In this document: piece after piece, positions 1 through 6,258 of the stretch
How the letters are laid out: the number at the start of each line of letters is the position of its first letter
Numbering within the stretch: position 1 is the first letter of the stretch
Assembly: GCA_002422745.1 (NCBI GenBank)
Contig: DITH01000158.1
Location: 1 to 7,663 of the forward strand
Direction of reading: 5' to 3'
Source of the DNA: Alphaproteobacteria bacterium UBA6189
Lineage (GTDB): Bacteria; Pseudomonadota; Alphaproteobacteria; Rickettsiales; UBA3002
Length of the DNA: 7,663 nt
Translations under genes and position numbers: made by a program
Notes under the pieces: generated by a model
Told to the model about the DNA's origin: nothing
Database searches by the model: none
What the model saw: only the letters and a program-made list of their open reading frames with translations

Positions 1-389
1 TGTAACGAGAGGGTAACCTCGGCGAATTTGCTGGCCATACCAAACAGGCCCATCAGCACGATCCAGAACACGGCGCCAGGCCCGCCGACGGCTACCGCCA
101 CCGCCACCCCGGCCAGCGAGCCAAGTCCCACCGTGGCCGAAATGGCCGAAAGCAATGCCTGCACCTGGCTTACTTCGCCGCTGCTATGGGCCTGGGCCCG
201 CTTAGCGCGCAGCAGACTGAACGCATGGGGCAGCAGCCGGAAATTCACCACCCGTAAGTAAACCGTGAAGAAAAGTGCCGCGACCATCAGCCACAACACG
301 ATCAGGGGAAAACCGGCGATGTCGAAAAAAATCACTGCAGAGAGCAACTCGACCAGAGGCGTCAGTGCACCGGTAAAAAACGCTTCCAT
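1..389 (-). CDS. AGCS-family sodium:amino-acid symporter, N-terminal part (cut by window edge)
   Basis: An open frame of 129 codons starts at ATG 389-387 and is still open at base 1. The translation matches the N-terminus of the sodium:alanine (AGCS) symporters. A hydrophobic segment at residues 26-46 is followed by GEVSQVQALLSAISATVG (71-88), GSLAGVAVAVAVGGPGAVFW (90-109) and FGMASKFAEVTL (116-127), the family signature of the first membrane helices. Family members bring small neutral amino acids such as alanine into the cell with sodium and have about 450-550 residues, so roughly three quarters lies outside the window. A G-rich Shine-Dalgarno (AAGGGGGG on the minus strand) lies about 5 bases before the ATG. 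The Asn usual in the G-N-[IL]-[AV]-G motif is Ser91 here. The gene is divergent from the unknown membrane gene at 489, and their promoters overlap. The family call is firm; the substrate is not shown. Confidence 0.9.
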   Translation of the reverse strand, partial: MEAFFTGALTPLVELLSAVIFFDIAGFPLIVLWLMVAALFFTVYLRVVNFRLLPHAFSLLRAKRAQAHSSGEVSQVQALLSAISATVGLGSLAGVAVAVAVGGPGAVFWIVLMGLFGMASKFAEVTLSL

Positions 390-423
390 AAGCACCCCCC
401 TTAATTTTTCGAATTTGCTCGAT

Positions 424-452
424 TTTATAGGGATTTGTCACGGTTCTGTCAC
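424..452 (-). promoter_or_regulatory. Predicted sigma-70 promoter of the symporter gene
   Basis: On the minus strand GTGACA (452-447) is followed by exactly 17 bases and then TATAAA (429-424), a good housekeeping promoter. The expected start near 417 gives a leader of about 28 bases before the symporter ATG at 389. The -35 box is the complement of the second TGTCAC half-site of the divergent Pho box, so occupation of that box would interfere with or modulate this promoter. The elements are visible; their use is inferred. Confidence 0.6.
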
Positions 453-468
453 ATCCTGCTGGTAGGCT
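435..468 (+). promoter_or_regulatory. PhoB-box promoter of the first unknown membrane gene
   Basis: Two direct half-sites, TTGTCAC (435-441) and CTGTCAC (446-452), are separated by GGTT. This is the 7+4+7 layout of the PhoB box (consensus CTGTCAT-N4-CTGTCAT). Ten bases later comes TAGGCT (463-468) as a -10 box; in E. coli phoA the last half-site to -10 gap is also 10 bp. There is no separate -35 box, as expected where PhoB replaces -35 recognition. Transcription should begin near 474-477, just before the start codon at 489. The same arrangement recurs at 1643-1676, which makes chance unlikely. PhoB itself is not in the window. Confidence 0.72.
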
Positions 469-475
469 ACAAGCT

Positions 476-482
476 GGAGGAG
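476..482 (+). promoter_or_regulatory. Ribosome-binding site selecting the TTG start at 489
   Basis: GGAGGAG at 476-482 is a strong Shine-Dalgarno sequence six bases before TTG 489. It lies downstream of the predicted -10 box, whereas the more upstream in-frame TTG at 435 lies inside the Pho box and would not be on the transcript. This fixes the start at 489 despite the rare TTG codon. Confidence 0.7.
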
Positions 483-488
483 TGCAAT

Positions 489-1610
489 TTGCATCGACCT
501 GACACATTAACGGCACAGGCCCAAACGGCGGTGACGGCCAGACAGGCCGCGCCTGCACCGGGCGTAGGCGATGCGCATGCCCGCAAGCATTTCAAGACGG
601 AAGGCGAGAATCGCTTCAACTGGATCACCTATACGGGCCTTGGCTATTTCGCCAATGTGGCGATCAGCCTGGCCGGTGTTTACTGGGCAGAACGCACGCA
701 TGCCGGACAGTCCTTCATTGGTGCGCTGGGCCGCGGTTTCGAAAAGTTGGGCTTCAACGGCGCGAAAGCCGAAATGCTTGGGCGCAAATCCTTCTTCCTA
801 ACCGGTGGTTTTGCCGTGATTCCCTTCATGAAATGGCTGGAGGACAAAAAGCCCGAGTTGGTCAAAACCTATAACCGTGAAATCTATGGCGCACTGGCCG
901 ATACCGATCCTACCATTCGCCAATCCGAACATGAGGTCGAGCAAGCGCCTCAGCAAAGCTGGGCCTCGCTGATCATCGGCCGCCTGTTAGCGCTCGTGCC
1001 GTTTTACATTACGGTGGGTATGTTATGGGACCGCGATAGCTGGCTGGCGCGTACCACCAACCCGGAACAAAAGCCCGGCAAAGGCTGGTATTTCGACCGA
1101 CCGATCAGCACCGTCGCACGCGATCTTGGTAAGCAGTTCACCAGTCGCGGCACGGCGTTCGATAGTGCCATGCATAACGCTACCTGGCCGCAGAAACTCT
1201 ATCACGGCACGCTCCGCGTGCTTGGCAAACCGCTGCGCCTGATGCCGGAAAATAAAGCTGCCTTCGCCCAGATCGAACAAATGGAACAGCATTCGCCCGG
1301 CGTAGTAAAATCGGTGAAAAAAGGCATGCACGATCCGTTGCATGTGGCCATGCCATATTATGCGATCAGCGAGGCCATTACCTCGGCCATGGTGGCGTGG
1401 GGTTTGTTTGTGATTACCCGATTCACCGGCCCCATTTTTGACCGCGATGGCCCGGAGCATCCGTCGTCCGTCGCGGGAGCCTCTGCAGAACCGACGATGA
1501 ACAAGCCCGCGCGCGAAGCGGCGTCCGCTACACCAACGGCCAAGGTACAGCTGGCCGAGGCGAAACATGAGGCGCGGCTGGCCGAACATAGCCCCCTAGT
1601 GGCGCGCTAA
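489..1610 (+). CDS. Unknown multi-pass membrane protein under a Pho-box promoter
   Basis: I do not recognise this 373-residue protein. It starts at TTG 489, chosen because of GGAGGAG at 476-482 and because the frame further upstream runs through the promoter. Residues 1-40 are polar. Four likely membrane segments follow, at about 44-66, 101-117, 158-180 and 285-312. A long polar, basic stretch lies between the third and fourth (about 181-284), and an Ala/Glu-rich tail runs from 320 to 373. No catalytic motif, signal peptide or lipobox is visible. The first segment begins RFNWITY (42-48) and the last begins DPLHVAMPYY (282-291). Both fit, in register, the repeated motif of the next gene's product, so the two proteins may be distant relatives. 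The promoter suggests induction under phosphate limitation. Codon use resembles the neighbours. A membrane location is well supported; the function is unknown. Confidence 0.8.
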   Translation: MHRPDTLTAQAQTAVTARQAAPAPGVGDAHARKHFKTEGENRFNWITYTGLGYFANVAISLAGVYWAERTHAGQSFIGALGRGFEKLGFNGAKAEMLGRKSFFLTGGFAVIPFMKWLEDKKPELVKTYNREIYGALADTDPTIRQSEHEVEQAPQQSWASLIIGRLLALVPFYITVGMLWDRDSWLARTTNPEQKPGKGWYFDRPISTVARDLGKQFTSRGTAFDSAMHNATWPQKLYHGTLRVLGKPLRLMPENKAAFAQIEQMEQHSPGVVKSVKKGMHDPLHVAMPYYAISEAITSAMVAWGLFVITRFTGPIFDRDGPEHPSSVAGASAEPTMNKPAREAASATPTAKVQLAEAKHEARLAEHSPLVAR

Positions 1611-1642
1611 ATCCCTGATATTCTAACCCTAAAAACCCTGTT

Positions 1643-1676
1643 CCGTCACACGCCTGTCATAAAGCTGTGTTAGGGT
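1643..1676 (+). promoter_or_regulatory. PhoB-box promoter of the second unknown membrane gene
   Basis: CCGTCAC (1643-1649) and CTGTCAT (1654-1660) are separated by ACGC, and exactly 10 bases later comes TAGGGT (1671-1676). Spacing is identical to the promoter at 435-468, and both -10 boxes run into AAGCTGGAG at the same distance. A weaker third half-site, CTGTGTT, lies at 1665-1671. The predicted start near 1683 leaves a leader of only about 10 bases before ATG 1694. The gene therefore has its own promoter and need not depend on read-through from the gene ending at 1610. Confidence 0.7.
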
Positions 1677-1693
1677 GGAAGCTGGAGTCATCG

Positions 1694-2776
1694 ATGCAGC
1701 AGCAAGCCGACAGCACGCGCGATACGCAGCCCACCGGAAAGCAGAAGGATAATCCCCTGCAGCTGGCAGGCATTTCCTATGTCGTAGGCGATGTGGCGCT
1801 CGCCGTTTCTGGCTTGGTCAAGCATCTTGGTGGGCCGGTGAAAGATCACACGGCGGCCAAGCTTACCGTTGCCACCGGTGCGCTGTGGGGCGCGGGCGGG
1901 GCGGCCGCCATGCTGTTCGGCAACCCCGATAAAAATACCCAGCTCGAAATTCTCGCGCACAAGCTGAAAAACCATCTCGAAGCCAATGGCGCGCGCATCA
2001 GCGACAGCATGCGCGACAACACGCTATTGGCCGATAAAGGCTTCTTCTCCGCCATCCACCGTTTCATGAGCGAGCACCCGTCGGAAATTCTAAATACAGC
2101 CTATGCGATTGGCGCAGGCACGCTGCTCAGCACCGGCCTCAAGAAGCATAGCGACAGTAACGAACTATGGATGGGTGCGTTGGTGATGGCCGGCGCGCTC
2201 GGCGGCCTGCTCATCAAGGAAGATCCGGATGCGCGCCAGAAAGCCGCGGGCAAAGGGCCACTTGCCGAAGCCTACGCCTATTTGCAGGAAAAACCGCTGC
2301 GCTTTTCGGGCACCGCCTATGGGCTCAACAATATCTTCACCGTAACCCGCGCGCTGGGCGAGTATAAAACGCATAAAGGCACCGACTTCAAATACGGACT
2401 AAAACCCTATTGGTTCTCCACGCTTACCGCGGCGTCGTACGTGCTGGCCAATGCCATGCTGTTCATGTCGCCGCGCAGCCAGATCGAAAAGCAGGAATTC
2501 TCACCCGACGATCTAAATCAGCTCGAGCAAGTGGCCGCCGAAATCATCGGGGCGCAACCAAAAGAAACGCAGAAAATTTTGCTGCAATCGGTGGCCGAAT
2601 ATCTTGCCGAGGAAAAATCGATCCCCATTTCCGCCGAGCATCTGGCCGAGCAATTAAACCAGCGGATAGACCAAGTGAAAGAGCGCCGCATCGGGGCTGT
2701 GGTCGAACGTGGCTGGCGTAGCCGCCACGAAGCGCAGCGTCGCCTACAGGAAACGCAGGAGCCGACGATTTCTTAA
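1694..2776 (+). CDS. Unknown membrane protein with three repeated transmembrane hairpins
   Basis: I do not recognise this 360-residue protein. ATG 1694 has TGGAG six bases before it and lies just after the Pho-box promoter; the earlier in-frame ATG at 1667 lies upstream of the -10 box. The N-terminus (1-19) is polar. A 22-residue motif then occurs three times without gaps, at 20-41 (NPLQLAGISY...), 128-149 (HPSEILNTAY...) and 200-221 (KPLRFSGTAY...). It has Pro at position 2, Tyr at 10, mostly Gly at 13 and Leu at 22. Each copy is followed by a second hydrophobic helix (about 61-76, 160-174, 243-258) ending in a polar turn such as GNPDKN or KEDPDAR, giving six predicted helices in three hairpins. 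Residues 264-360 form a charged, probably helical cytoplasmic tail with no membrane segment. The stop codon overlaps that of the convergent pyrF in TTAA. The function is unknown; a phosphate-starvation role is inferred only from the promoter. Confidence 0.82.
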   Translation: MQQQADSTRDTQPTGKQKDNPLQLAGISYVVGDVALAVSGLVKHLGGPVKDHTAAKLTVATGALWGAGGAAAMLFGNPDKNTQLEILAHKLKNHLEANGARISDSMRDNTLLADKGFFSAIHRFMSEHPSEILNTAYAIGAGTLLSTGLKKHSDSNELWMGALVMAGALGGLLIKEDPDARQKAAGKGPLAEAYAYLQEKPLRFSGTAYGLNNIFTVTRALGEYKTHKGTDFKYGLKPYWFSTLTAASYVLANAMLFMSPRSQIEKQEFSPDDLNQLEQVAAEIIGAQPKETQKILLQSVAEYLAEEKSIPISAEHLAEQLNQRIDQVKERRIGAVVERGWRSRHEAQRRLQETQEPTIS

Positions 2777-3480
2777 AGCGAGGCAGCAATCGCTTTGGCG
2801 ACGGCGGCACGATCACCCGCCTGGGTAATCGGACGGCCGATCACCAAATAATCTGCCCCGCGCTCCAGCGCTTCTTTCGGCGTCATGATGCGTTTTTGAT
2901 CGCCTTGCGCGCTGCCTTCGGGCCGAATGCCCGGCACTACCAGCGTTAAATCTGTGCCGCAGGCTTTACGAATCGGCGCAATTTCAAACGGCGAGCAGAC
3001 CAGCCCGTCGAGCCCGGCGCTTTGCGCCAGATCGGCGAGGCGCAGTACCTGGTCCTGCACCGTATCCTGCCAGCCGATGAGGGAAATATCGTCCTGGTCC
3101 AGACTGGTCAGCAGCGTCACGCCAATCACCAGCGGGCGCTCTTTGCCCGTCACCTGCGCCACGCGGTCGGACGCATCCATCGCAGCACGCAGCATGTCGC
3201 GCCCACCGCTGGTATGCACCGTCATCATGAACATATTCATGCCTGCCGTGGCGGCGATGGCTTTGGCCACCGTGTTGGGGATGTCATGAAATTTCAGGTC
3301 GAGGAACACCGGCACGCCGAGATTGGTGATTTCCGTGACACCCGCCGCACCGTTGGCGGTAAAAAATTCCAGCCCCAGTTTCACCGCACCCACATGCGGC
3401 ATCACTTCGCGCGCCATGGCGGTGGCGTCGTCGACCTCCTGCGTATCGAGCGCGCAGATGATGGGCGACGGTTGACTCAT
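2773..3480 (-). CDS. pyrF: Orotidine 5'-phosphate decarboxylase
   Basis: This 235-residue cytoplasmic enzyme converts OMP to UMP, the last step of de novo pyrimidine synthesis. The family length is about 230-240. The active-site set is visible: D12 in CALD, K34 in VKLGLEFF, and D61, K63 and D66 in LDLKFHDIPNTV, the diagnostic D-x-K-x-x-D motif. PGIRPEG and VIGRPIT (R216) near the C-terminus form the phosphate-binding part. ATG 3480 was chosen because family homology starts there. It overlaps the pyrC stop as ATGA and has no good Shine-Dalgarno of its own, so translation is probably coupled to pyrC; a longer open frame back to 3597 lies inside pyrC and is not plausible. The TAA at 2775-2773 shares TTAA with the stop of the convergent membrane gene, leaving no room for a terminator between them. 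Confidence 0.97.
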   Translation of the reverse strand: MSQPSPIICALDTQEVDDATAMAREVMPHVGAVKLGLEFFTANGAAGVTEITNLGVPVFLDLKFHDIPNTVAKAIAATAGMNMFMMTVHTSGGRDMLRAAMDASDRVAQVTGKERPLVIGVTLLTSLDQDDISLIGWQDTVQDQVLRLADLAQSAGLDGLVCSPFEIAPIRKACGTDLTLVVPGIRPEGSAQGDQKRIMTPKEALERGADYLVIGRPITQAGDRAAVAKAIAASL

Positions 3481-4796
3481 AATTGAAATACCGTTTCGCC
3501 ACCCACGATGGTGCGCGTGGCACGGCCTTTCAGCTTCATGCCATCGAAGGGCGAGTTTTTCGATTTGCTGGCCAGCGATTCGTTCGCCACCGTCCATGCC
3601 TGCGCAAGATCGATCAGCACTAAATCCGCCGGGGCGCCTTTTTTCAGGCGGCCTGCGTCGGCATGAATAATATCCGCTGCCTTATAGGTCATGGCCGCCA
3701 GCGCCTCGCGCAAGCCGAGATGCCCCTGATGCACCAGCTCCAGCGTCAGGCTAAGCATGGTCTCGAGTCCCACAATACCAAAGCTCGCCACATCCATCGG
3801 TACGCGTTTGCTTTCCGTGTCGTGCGGCGCGTGGTCGGTGGCGATGGCGTCGATCGTGCCGTCTTTCAACCCCTCGATCAGCGCCCGCCGGTCGGATTCC
3901 GCCCGCAGCGGCGGGTTCATTTTGCTGAAGGTGCGATATTCCATCACCGCCTCATCGGTCAGCATGAAATGGTGGGGTGCCACTTCCGCCGTCACGTTGA
4001 TGCCTTTCGCCTTGCCCCAGCGCACCAGCTCCACCGCTTCTTTGGTGGAGATATGCAGCACATGGTAATGCGCGCCCGTCAGCTCGGCGAGGAGGATGTC
4101 GCGCGCCACGATCACCGCTTCGCTCACATTCGGAATGCCTTTGAGGCCCAGCTTGGTGGCGACCCAGCCTTCATTCATGCAGCCACCGCAGCTGAGGTTA
4201 TGATCCTCCGCATGCTGGGCAATCGGCACGCCGAGCGCCTTGCCCATGGTCAGCGCCTGGCGCATCACCTGTGCGTTCATCACCGGCAGCCCATCATCGG
4301 TGAAGCCGCAGGCACCGGCTTCCACCAGCATCGCCATCTCGGTGAGCTCGTCACCTTTTTGCCCCTTGGTAATGGCGGCGTAGGGGCGAATATTCACATA
4401 ACCGGTTTCAGCGGCGCGTTTTTGCAGGAAGGCAAGCACGGTGATGTCGTCCACCACCGGTTTGGTGTTGGGCATGGTGGCTACCGTGGTGACGCCCCCG
4501 GCCGCGGCCGCATTCGAGCCGCTTTCGATGGTTTCTTTATACTCCTGCCCCGGCTCGCGGAAATGCACCTGAATATCGAGCAGGCCGGGGCACAGCACCT
4601 GGCCACCGCAATCGAGCACTTCGGCGTCACCCGTGCCGTCATTAAAAATGCTCGGGCCGAGATCCGCGATCTTGCCATCCACCACCATCAGCCCGCCTTG
4701 CTCGTCGCGCCCCGATTCGGGGTCGATCACCCGTGCATTAGTAAAGGCGACCTTTTTACCATTGGTGTTGCGTGTGGGTTTAAAGAATTTTGTCAT
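3477..4796 (-). CDS. pyrC: Dihydroorotase (class I type)
   Basis: This 439-residue zinc amidohydrolase interconverts carbamoyl-aspartate and dihydroorotate, the third pyrimidine step. It carries LLDIQVHFREPGQEYKETIE (72-91), MPNTKP (108-113), FTDDGLPV (165-172), AQHAED (193-198), HVLHIS (245-250), APHHF (273-277), ATDHAPHD (319-326) and FGIVGLET (339-346). These supply the metal- and substrate-binding residues H78, R80, D167/D168, H195, H248 and D321. The first His of the usual D-x-H-x-H is Gln76. As I recall, the D-x-Q-V-H-F-R-E-P form is frequent in alphaproteobacterial and Bacteroidetes enzymes, so this looks like a subfamily trait rather than damage. ATG 4796 lies two bases from the inverted repeat at 4799-4831, whose AGGA on the minus strand, 11 bases before the ATG, is the only Shine-Dalgarno candidate. 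The gene sits between the GIY-YIG gene and pyrF and overlaps pyrF by ATGA. Confidence 0.96.
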   Translation of the reverse strand: MTKFFKPTRNTNGKKVAFTNARVIDPESGRDEQGGLMVVDGKIADLGPSIFNDGTGDAEVLDCGGQVLCPGLLDIQVHFREPGQEYKETIESGSNAAAAGGVTTVATMPNTKPVVDDITVLAFLQKRAAETGYVNIRPYAAITKGQKGDELTEMAMLVEAGACGFTDDGLPVMNAQVMRQALTMGKALGVPIAQHAEDHNLSCGGCMNEGWVATKLGLKGIPNVSEAVIVARDILLAELTGAHYHVLHISTKEAVELVRWGKAKGINVTAEVAPHHFMLTDEAVMEYRTFSKMNPPLRAESDRRALIEGLKDGTIDAIATDHAPHDTESKRVPMDVASFGIVGLETMLSLTLELVHQGHLGLREALAAMTYKAADIIHADAGRLKKGAPADLVLIDLAQAWTVANESLASKSKNSPFDGMKLKGRATRTIVGGETVFQL

Positions 4797-4798
4797 AC

Positions 4799-4831
4799 TA
4801 TTGTCATTCCTGCGAAAGCAGGAATCTCCTT
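4799..4831. repeat. 33-bp palindromic inverted repeat, copy next to pyrC
   Basis: This is the exact reverse complement of 5137-5169. It contains the stem ATTCCTGC (4806-4813) and GCAGGAAT (4818-4825) around the loop GAAA. The GIY-YIG stop codon (4832-4830) overlaps its inner end, and its outer end is two bases from the pyrC start codon. Confidence 0.93.
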
Positions 4832-5126
4832 ACACAAGTTCGTTCAGTTCGAGGAATAAATCTTTCCAATCAGGATTGGTTTTTTCGATGAGTTCAACCT
4901 TCCAGTTGCGTTTCCAGCGTTTCATCGCCTTTTCACGGGCCAGCGCGTGATCAATGTAATCGAAGGACTCGGCATACACCAAACGTTCGACATAATAATC
5001 TTTGGTAAAACCTTCGATGGTGCCGTTGCGGTGCTCTGCAACGCGGCGGGCAAGATCGTTGGTTACCCCGATATATAATACTCCCTCGCGTTTGCTGGCC
5101 ATGATGTACACATAGTAGCGATGCAT
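4830..5126 (-). CDS. GIY-YIG superfamily endonuclease, small stand-alone type
   Basis: The 98-residue protein covers the whole GIY-YIG fold. YYVYI (4-8) and YIG (18-20) form the two halves of the signature, R27 in NDLARRVAEH is the conserved Arg, and E65 in AREKAMKRWKR is the likely catalytic, metal-binding Glu, followed by the conserved NPDW (84-87). All key residues are present, so it should be active as a magnesium-dependent DNA-cutting enzyme. It has no extra DNA-recognition domain, like the small UPF0213/YhbQ-type proteins. ATG 5126 has GGAG five bases upstream. The gene is bracketed by perfect inverted repeats, and its TAA overlaps the left one, so gene and repeats look like one unit. 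Its orientation within the pyr operon means it is probably co-transcribed with pyrB and pyrC. Its substrate and any role in spreading the repeats are not known. Confidence 0.92.
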   Translation of the reverse strand: MHRYYVYIMASKREGVLYIGVTNDLARRVAEHRNGTIEGFTKDYYVERLVYAESFDYIDHALAREKAMKRWKRNWKVELIEKTNPDWKDLFLELNELV

Positions 5127-5136
5127 GCGCGCTCCG

Positions 5137-5169
5137 AAGGAGATTCCTGCTTTCGCAGGAATGACAATA
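5137..5169. repeat. 33-bp palindromic inverted repeat, copy upstream of the GIY-YIG gene
   Basis: This is the perfect inverted partner of 4799-4831. The stem is ATTCCTGC (5143-5150) and GCAGGAAT (5155-5162) around loop bases 5151-5154 (TTTC). It ends 10 bases before the GIY-YIG start codon. Confidence 0.93.
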
Positions 5170-5187
5170 AAACATTCTTCTTTTTCT

Positions 5188-5260
5188 TTGTCATCCCGGG
5201 CTTGACCCGGGATTTCCTTTCCTACCGGCTAGGAGATTCCTGCTTGCGCAGGAATGACAA
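5188..5260. repeat. Paired palindromic repeat without cargo, between pyrB and the GIY-YIG gene
   Basis: The left half starts TTGTCAT (5188-5194) and folds as ATCCCGGG (5193-5200), loop CTTGA, CCCGGGAT (5206-5213). The right half (5231-5260) folds as ATTCCTGC (5236-5243), loop TTGC, GCAGGAAT (5248-5255) and ends ATGACAA. The right half differs from the 4799-4831 repeat by one base over 30. The centre is also palindromic: TCCTA (5220-5224) pairs with TAGGA (5230-5234). The order TTGTCAT, hairpin, centre, hairpin, ATGACAA is that of the GIY-YIG unit without a gene. It starts two bases after the pyrB stop, where hairpins in the operon transcript might slow exonucleases or dampen read-through; no U-run follows, so it is not a typical terminator. 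Confidence 0.85.
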
Positions 5261-5262
5261 AA

Positions 5263-6249
5263 TTATTTCGTTAGTAGCAACTCCAGCACCGCCTGCCTTA
5301 CCGCCACGCCCATCTCCACCTGATCAAGAATCACGCTGCGCTGAATGTCATCGGCCACGTCAGTATCGATCTCGACACCGCGATTCATCGGACCCGGGTG
5401 CATCACCAGTGCGTCGTCTTTGGCGTGAGCCAGCTTCTCGCGGTCGAGGCCGTAGCTATGAAAATAATCGCGCACCGAGGCGATGCCGCGCCCGGCCATG
5501 CGCTCATGCTGAATGCGCAGCATCATCACCACATCGGCATCCTTAAGGCCCGCGCGCATATCGGTCGTATACTCCACCCCAAACTGGGCCACACCGGTCG
5601 GCATCAGGGTAGGGGGGGCCACCAGTGTCACCGTTGCGCCCATGGTTTTGAGCAACCACAAATTACTGCGCGCCACGCGGCTATTGGCGATATCGCCGCA
5701 GATGGCGACTTTCAGACCCTTCAGTTGGCCCTTGCGGCGGCGGATGGTCAGCGCGTCGAGCAGCGCCTGCGTGGGGTGCTCATGCGCCCCGTCGCCGGCG
5801 TTGATCACCTGCGCATTCACCTTCTCGGCAATCAGTTGCACGGCGCCCGCTTGTGCATGACGCAGTACGATCGCATCCGCCTTCATGGCGTTGAGCGTCA
5901 TCGCGGTATCGAGCAGCGTTTCGCCTTTCGCGGTCGAGGACACGGCTGCGCTGATATTGATCACATCCATGCTGAGCCGCTTGCCGGCCAGTTCGAAAGA
6001 AGTGCGGGTGCGGGTGGAGTTTTCAAAAAACAGGTTGATGAGCGTGCGCCCGCCGAGGATTTTATGTTTCTTATCCACCGCGCGGTTGCGGTCGATATAG
6101 CGTTCGGCAGTATCGAGAATTGTGGAAATATCAGAAGCAGCCATCCCTTCGATCGCGATCAAATGGCGGGGCCAGTTCAGGTTGGAGACACTGGGTTGCT
6201 TCGGCATCGAGGCTTGCTTGTAACTGCCCTGCGGCAAATTGCAAGTCAT
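5263..6249 (-). CDS. pyrB: Aspartate carbamoyltransferase catalytic subunit
   Basis: This cytoplasmic enzyme joins carbamoyl phosphate and aspartate, the committed step of pyrimidine synthesis. It has 328 residues from ATG 6249. [13 protein letters not shown] (74-86) binds carbamoyl phosphate; SSTAKGET (104-111) holds the Ser and Lys of the 80s loop; VLRH (128-131), [14 protein letters not shown] (152-165), LRIQHER (244-250) and [12 protein letters not shown] (283-294) complete both substrate sites. Nothing essential is missing. The start is uncertain: ATG 6249 gives a 14-residue extension with no family similarity, while ATG 6207 gives 314 residues, nearer the usual length; neither has a clear Shine-Dalgarno. 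No pyrI regulatory subunit or inactive pyrC homologue is next to it. It is the first gene of the cluster, with hairpin pairs 9 bases before ATG 6249 and 2 bases after its stop. Confidence 0.96.
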   Translation of the reverse strand: MTCNLPQGSYKQASMPKQPSVSNLNWPRHLIAIEGMAASDISTILDTAERYIDRNRAVDKKHKILGGRTLINLFFENSTRTRTSFELAGKRLSMDVINISAAVSSTAKGETLLDTAMTLNAMKADAIVLRHAQAGAVQLIAEKVNAQVINAGDGAHEHPTQALLDALTIRRRKGQLKGLKVAICGDIANSRVARSNLWLLKTMGATVTLVAPPTLMPTGVAQFGVEYTTDMRAGLKDADVVMMLRIQHERMAGRGIASVRDYFHSYGLDREKLAHAKDDALVMHPGPMNRGVEIDTDVADDIQRSVILDQVEMGVAVRQAVLELLLTK

Positions 6250-6258
6250 GACTTACGG

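Larger units (their letters stand above)
4799..5169 (-). mobile_element. Putative palindromic element carrying a GIY-YIG nuclease gene
   Basis: A 371-bp unit consists of two perfectly matching 33-bp inverted repeats (4799-4831 and 5137-5169) around a single gene for a 98-residue GIY-YIG protein. Each repeat contains a hairpin, so the ends resemble REP-type palindromes more than plain transposon ends. The outermost TA at each end could be either repeat or a 2-bp target duplication. The unit lies between pyrB and pyrC and is co-oriented with them. Two related units without a gene lie at 5188-5260 and 6259-6323. The layout is visible; mobility is inferred. Confidence 0.55.

Noticed and set aside
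435..488. In-frame upstream extension of the first membrane protein to TTG 435
   Set aside because: The extension runs through the Pho box and the -10 box, while TTG 489 has a strong ribosome-binding site.
202..558. 118-residue minus-strand open frame across the symporter start and the intergenic promoter region
   Set aside because: It lies out of frame with the well-supported symporter gene, crosses both promoters and resembles no protein family.
4790..4807. TTGTCAT-ACTA-TTGTCAT, which fits the 7+4+7 spacing of a Pho box
   Set aside because: It arises because the pyrC start (ATGACAA) abuts the repeat end (ATGACAA). No TAGGST-like -10 follows at 10 bp and no plus-strand gene lies downstream, so I treat it as coincidence or a trace of the insertion.
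3663..4859. 398-residue plus-strand open frame opposite pyrC
   Set aside because: It is the antisense of pyrC and its composition (many His, Arg and Gln) is typical of a shadow frame.
5188..5260. Rho-independent terminator after pyrB
   Set aside because: The hairpins are strong but no U-run follows on the minus strand, and the same structures occur upstream of genes, so they fit a dispersed repeat better.
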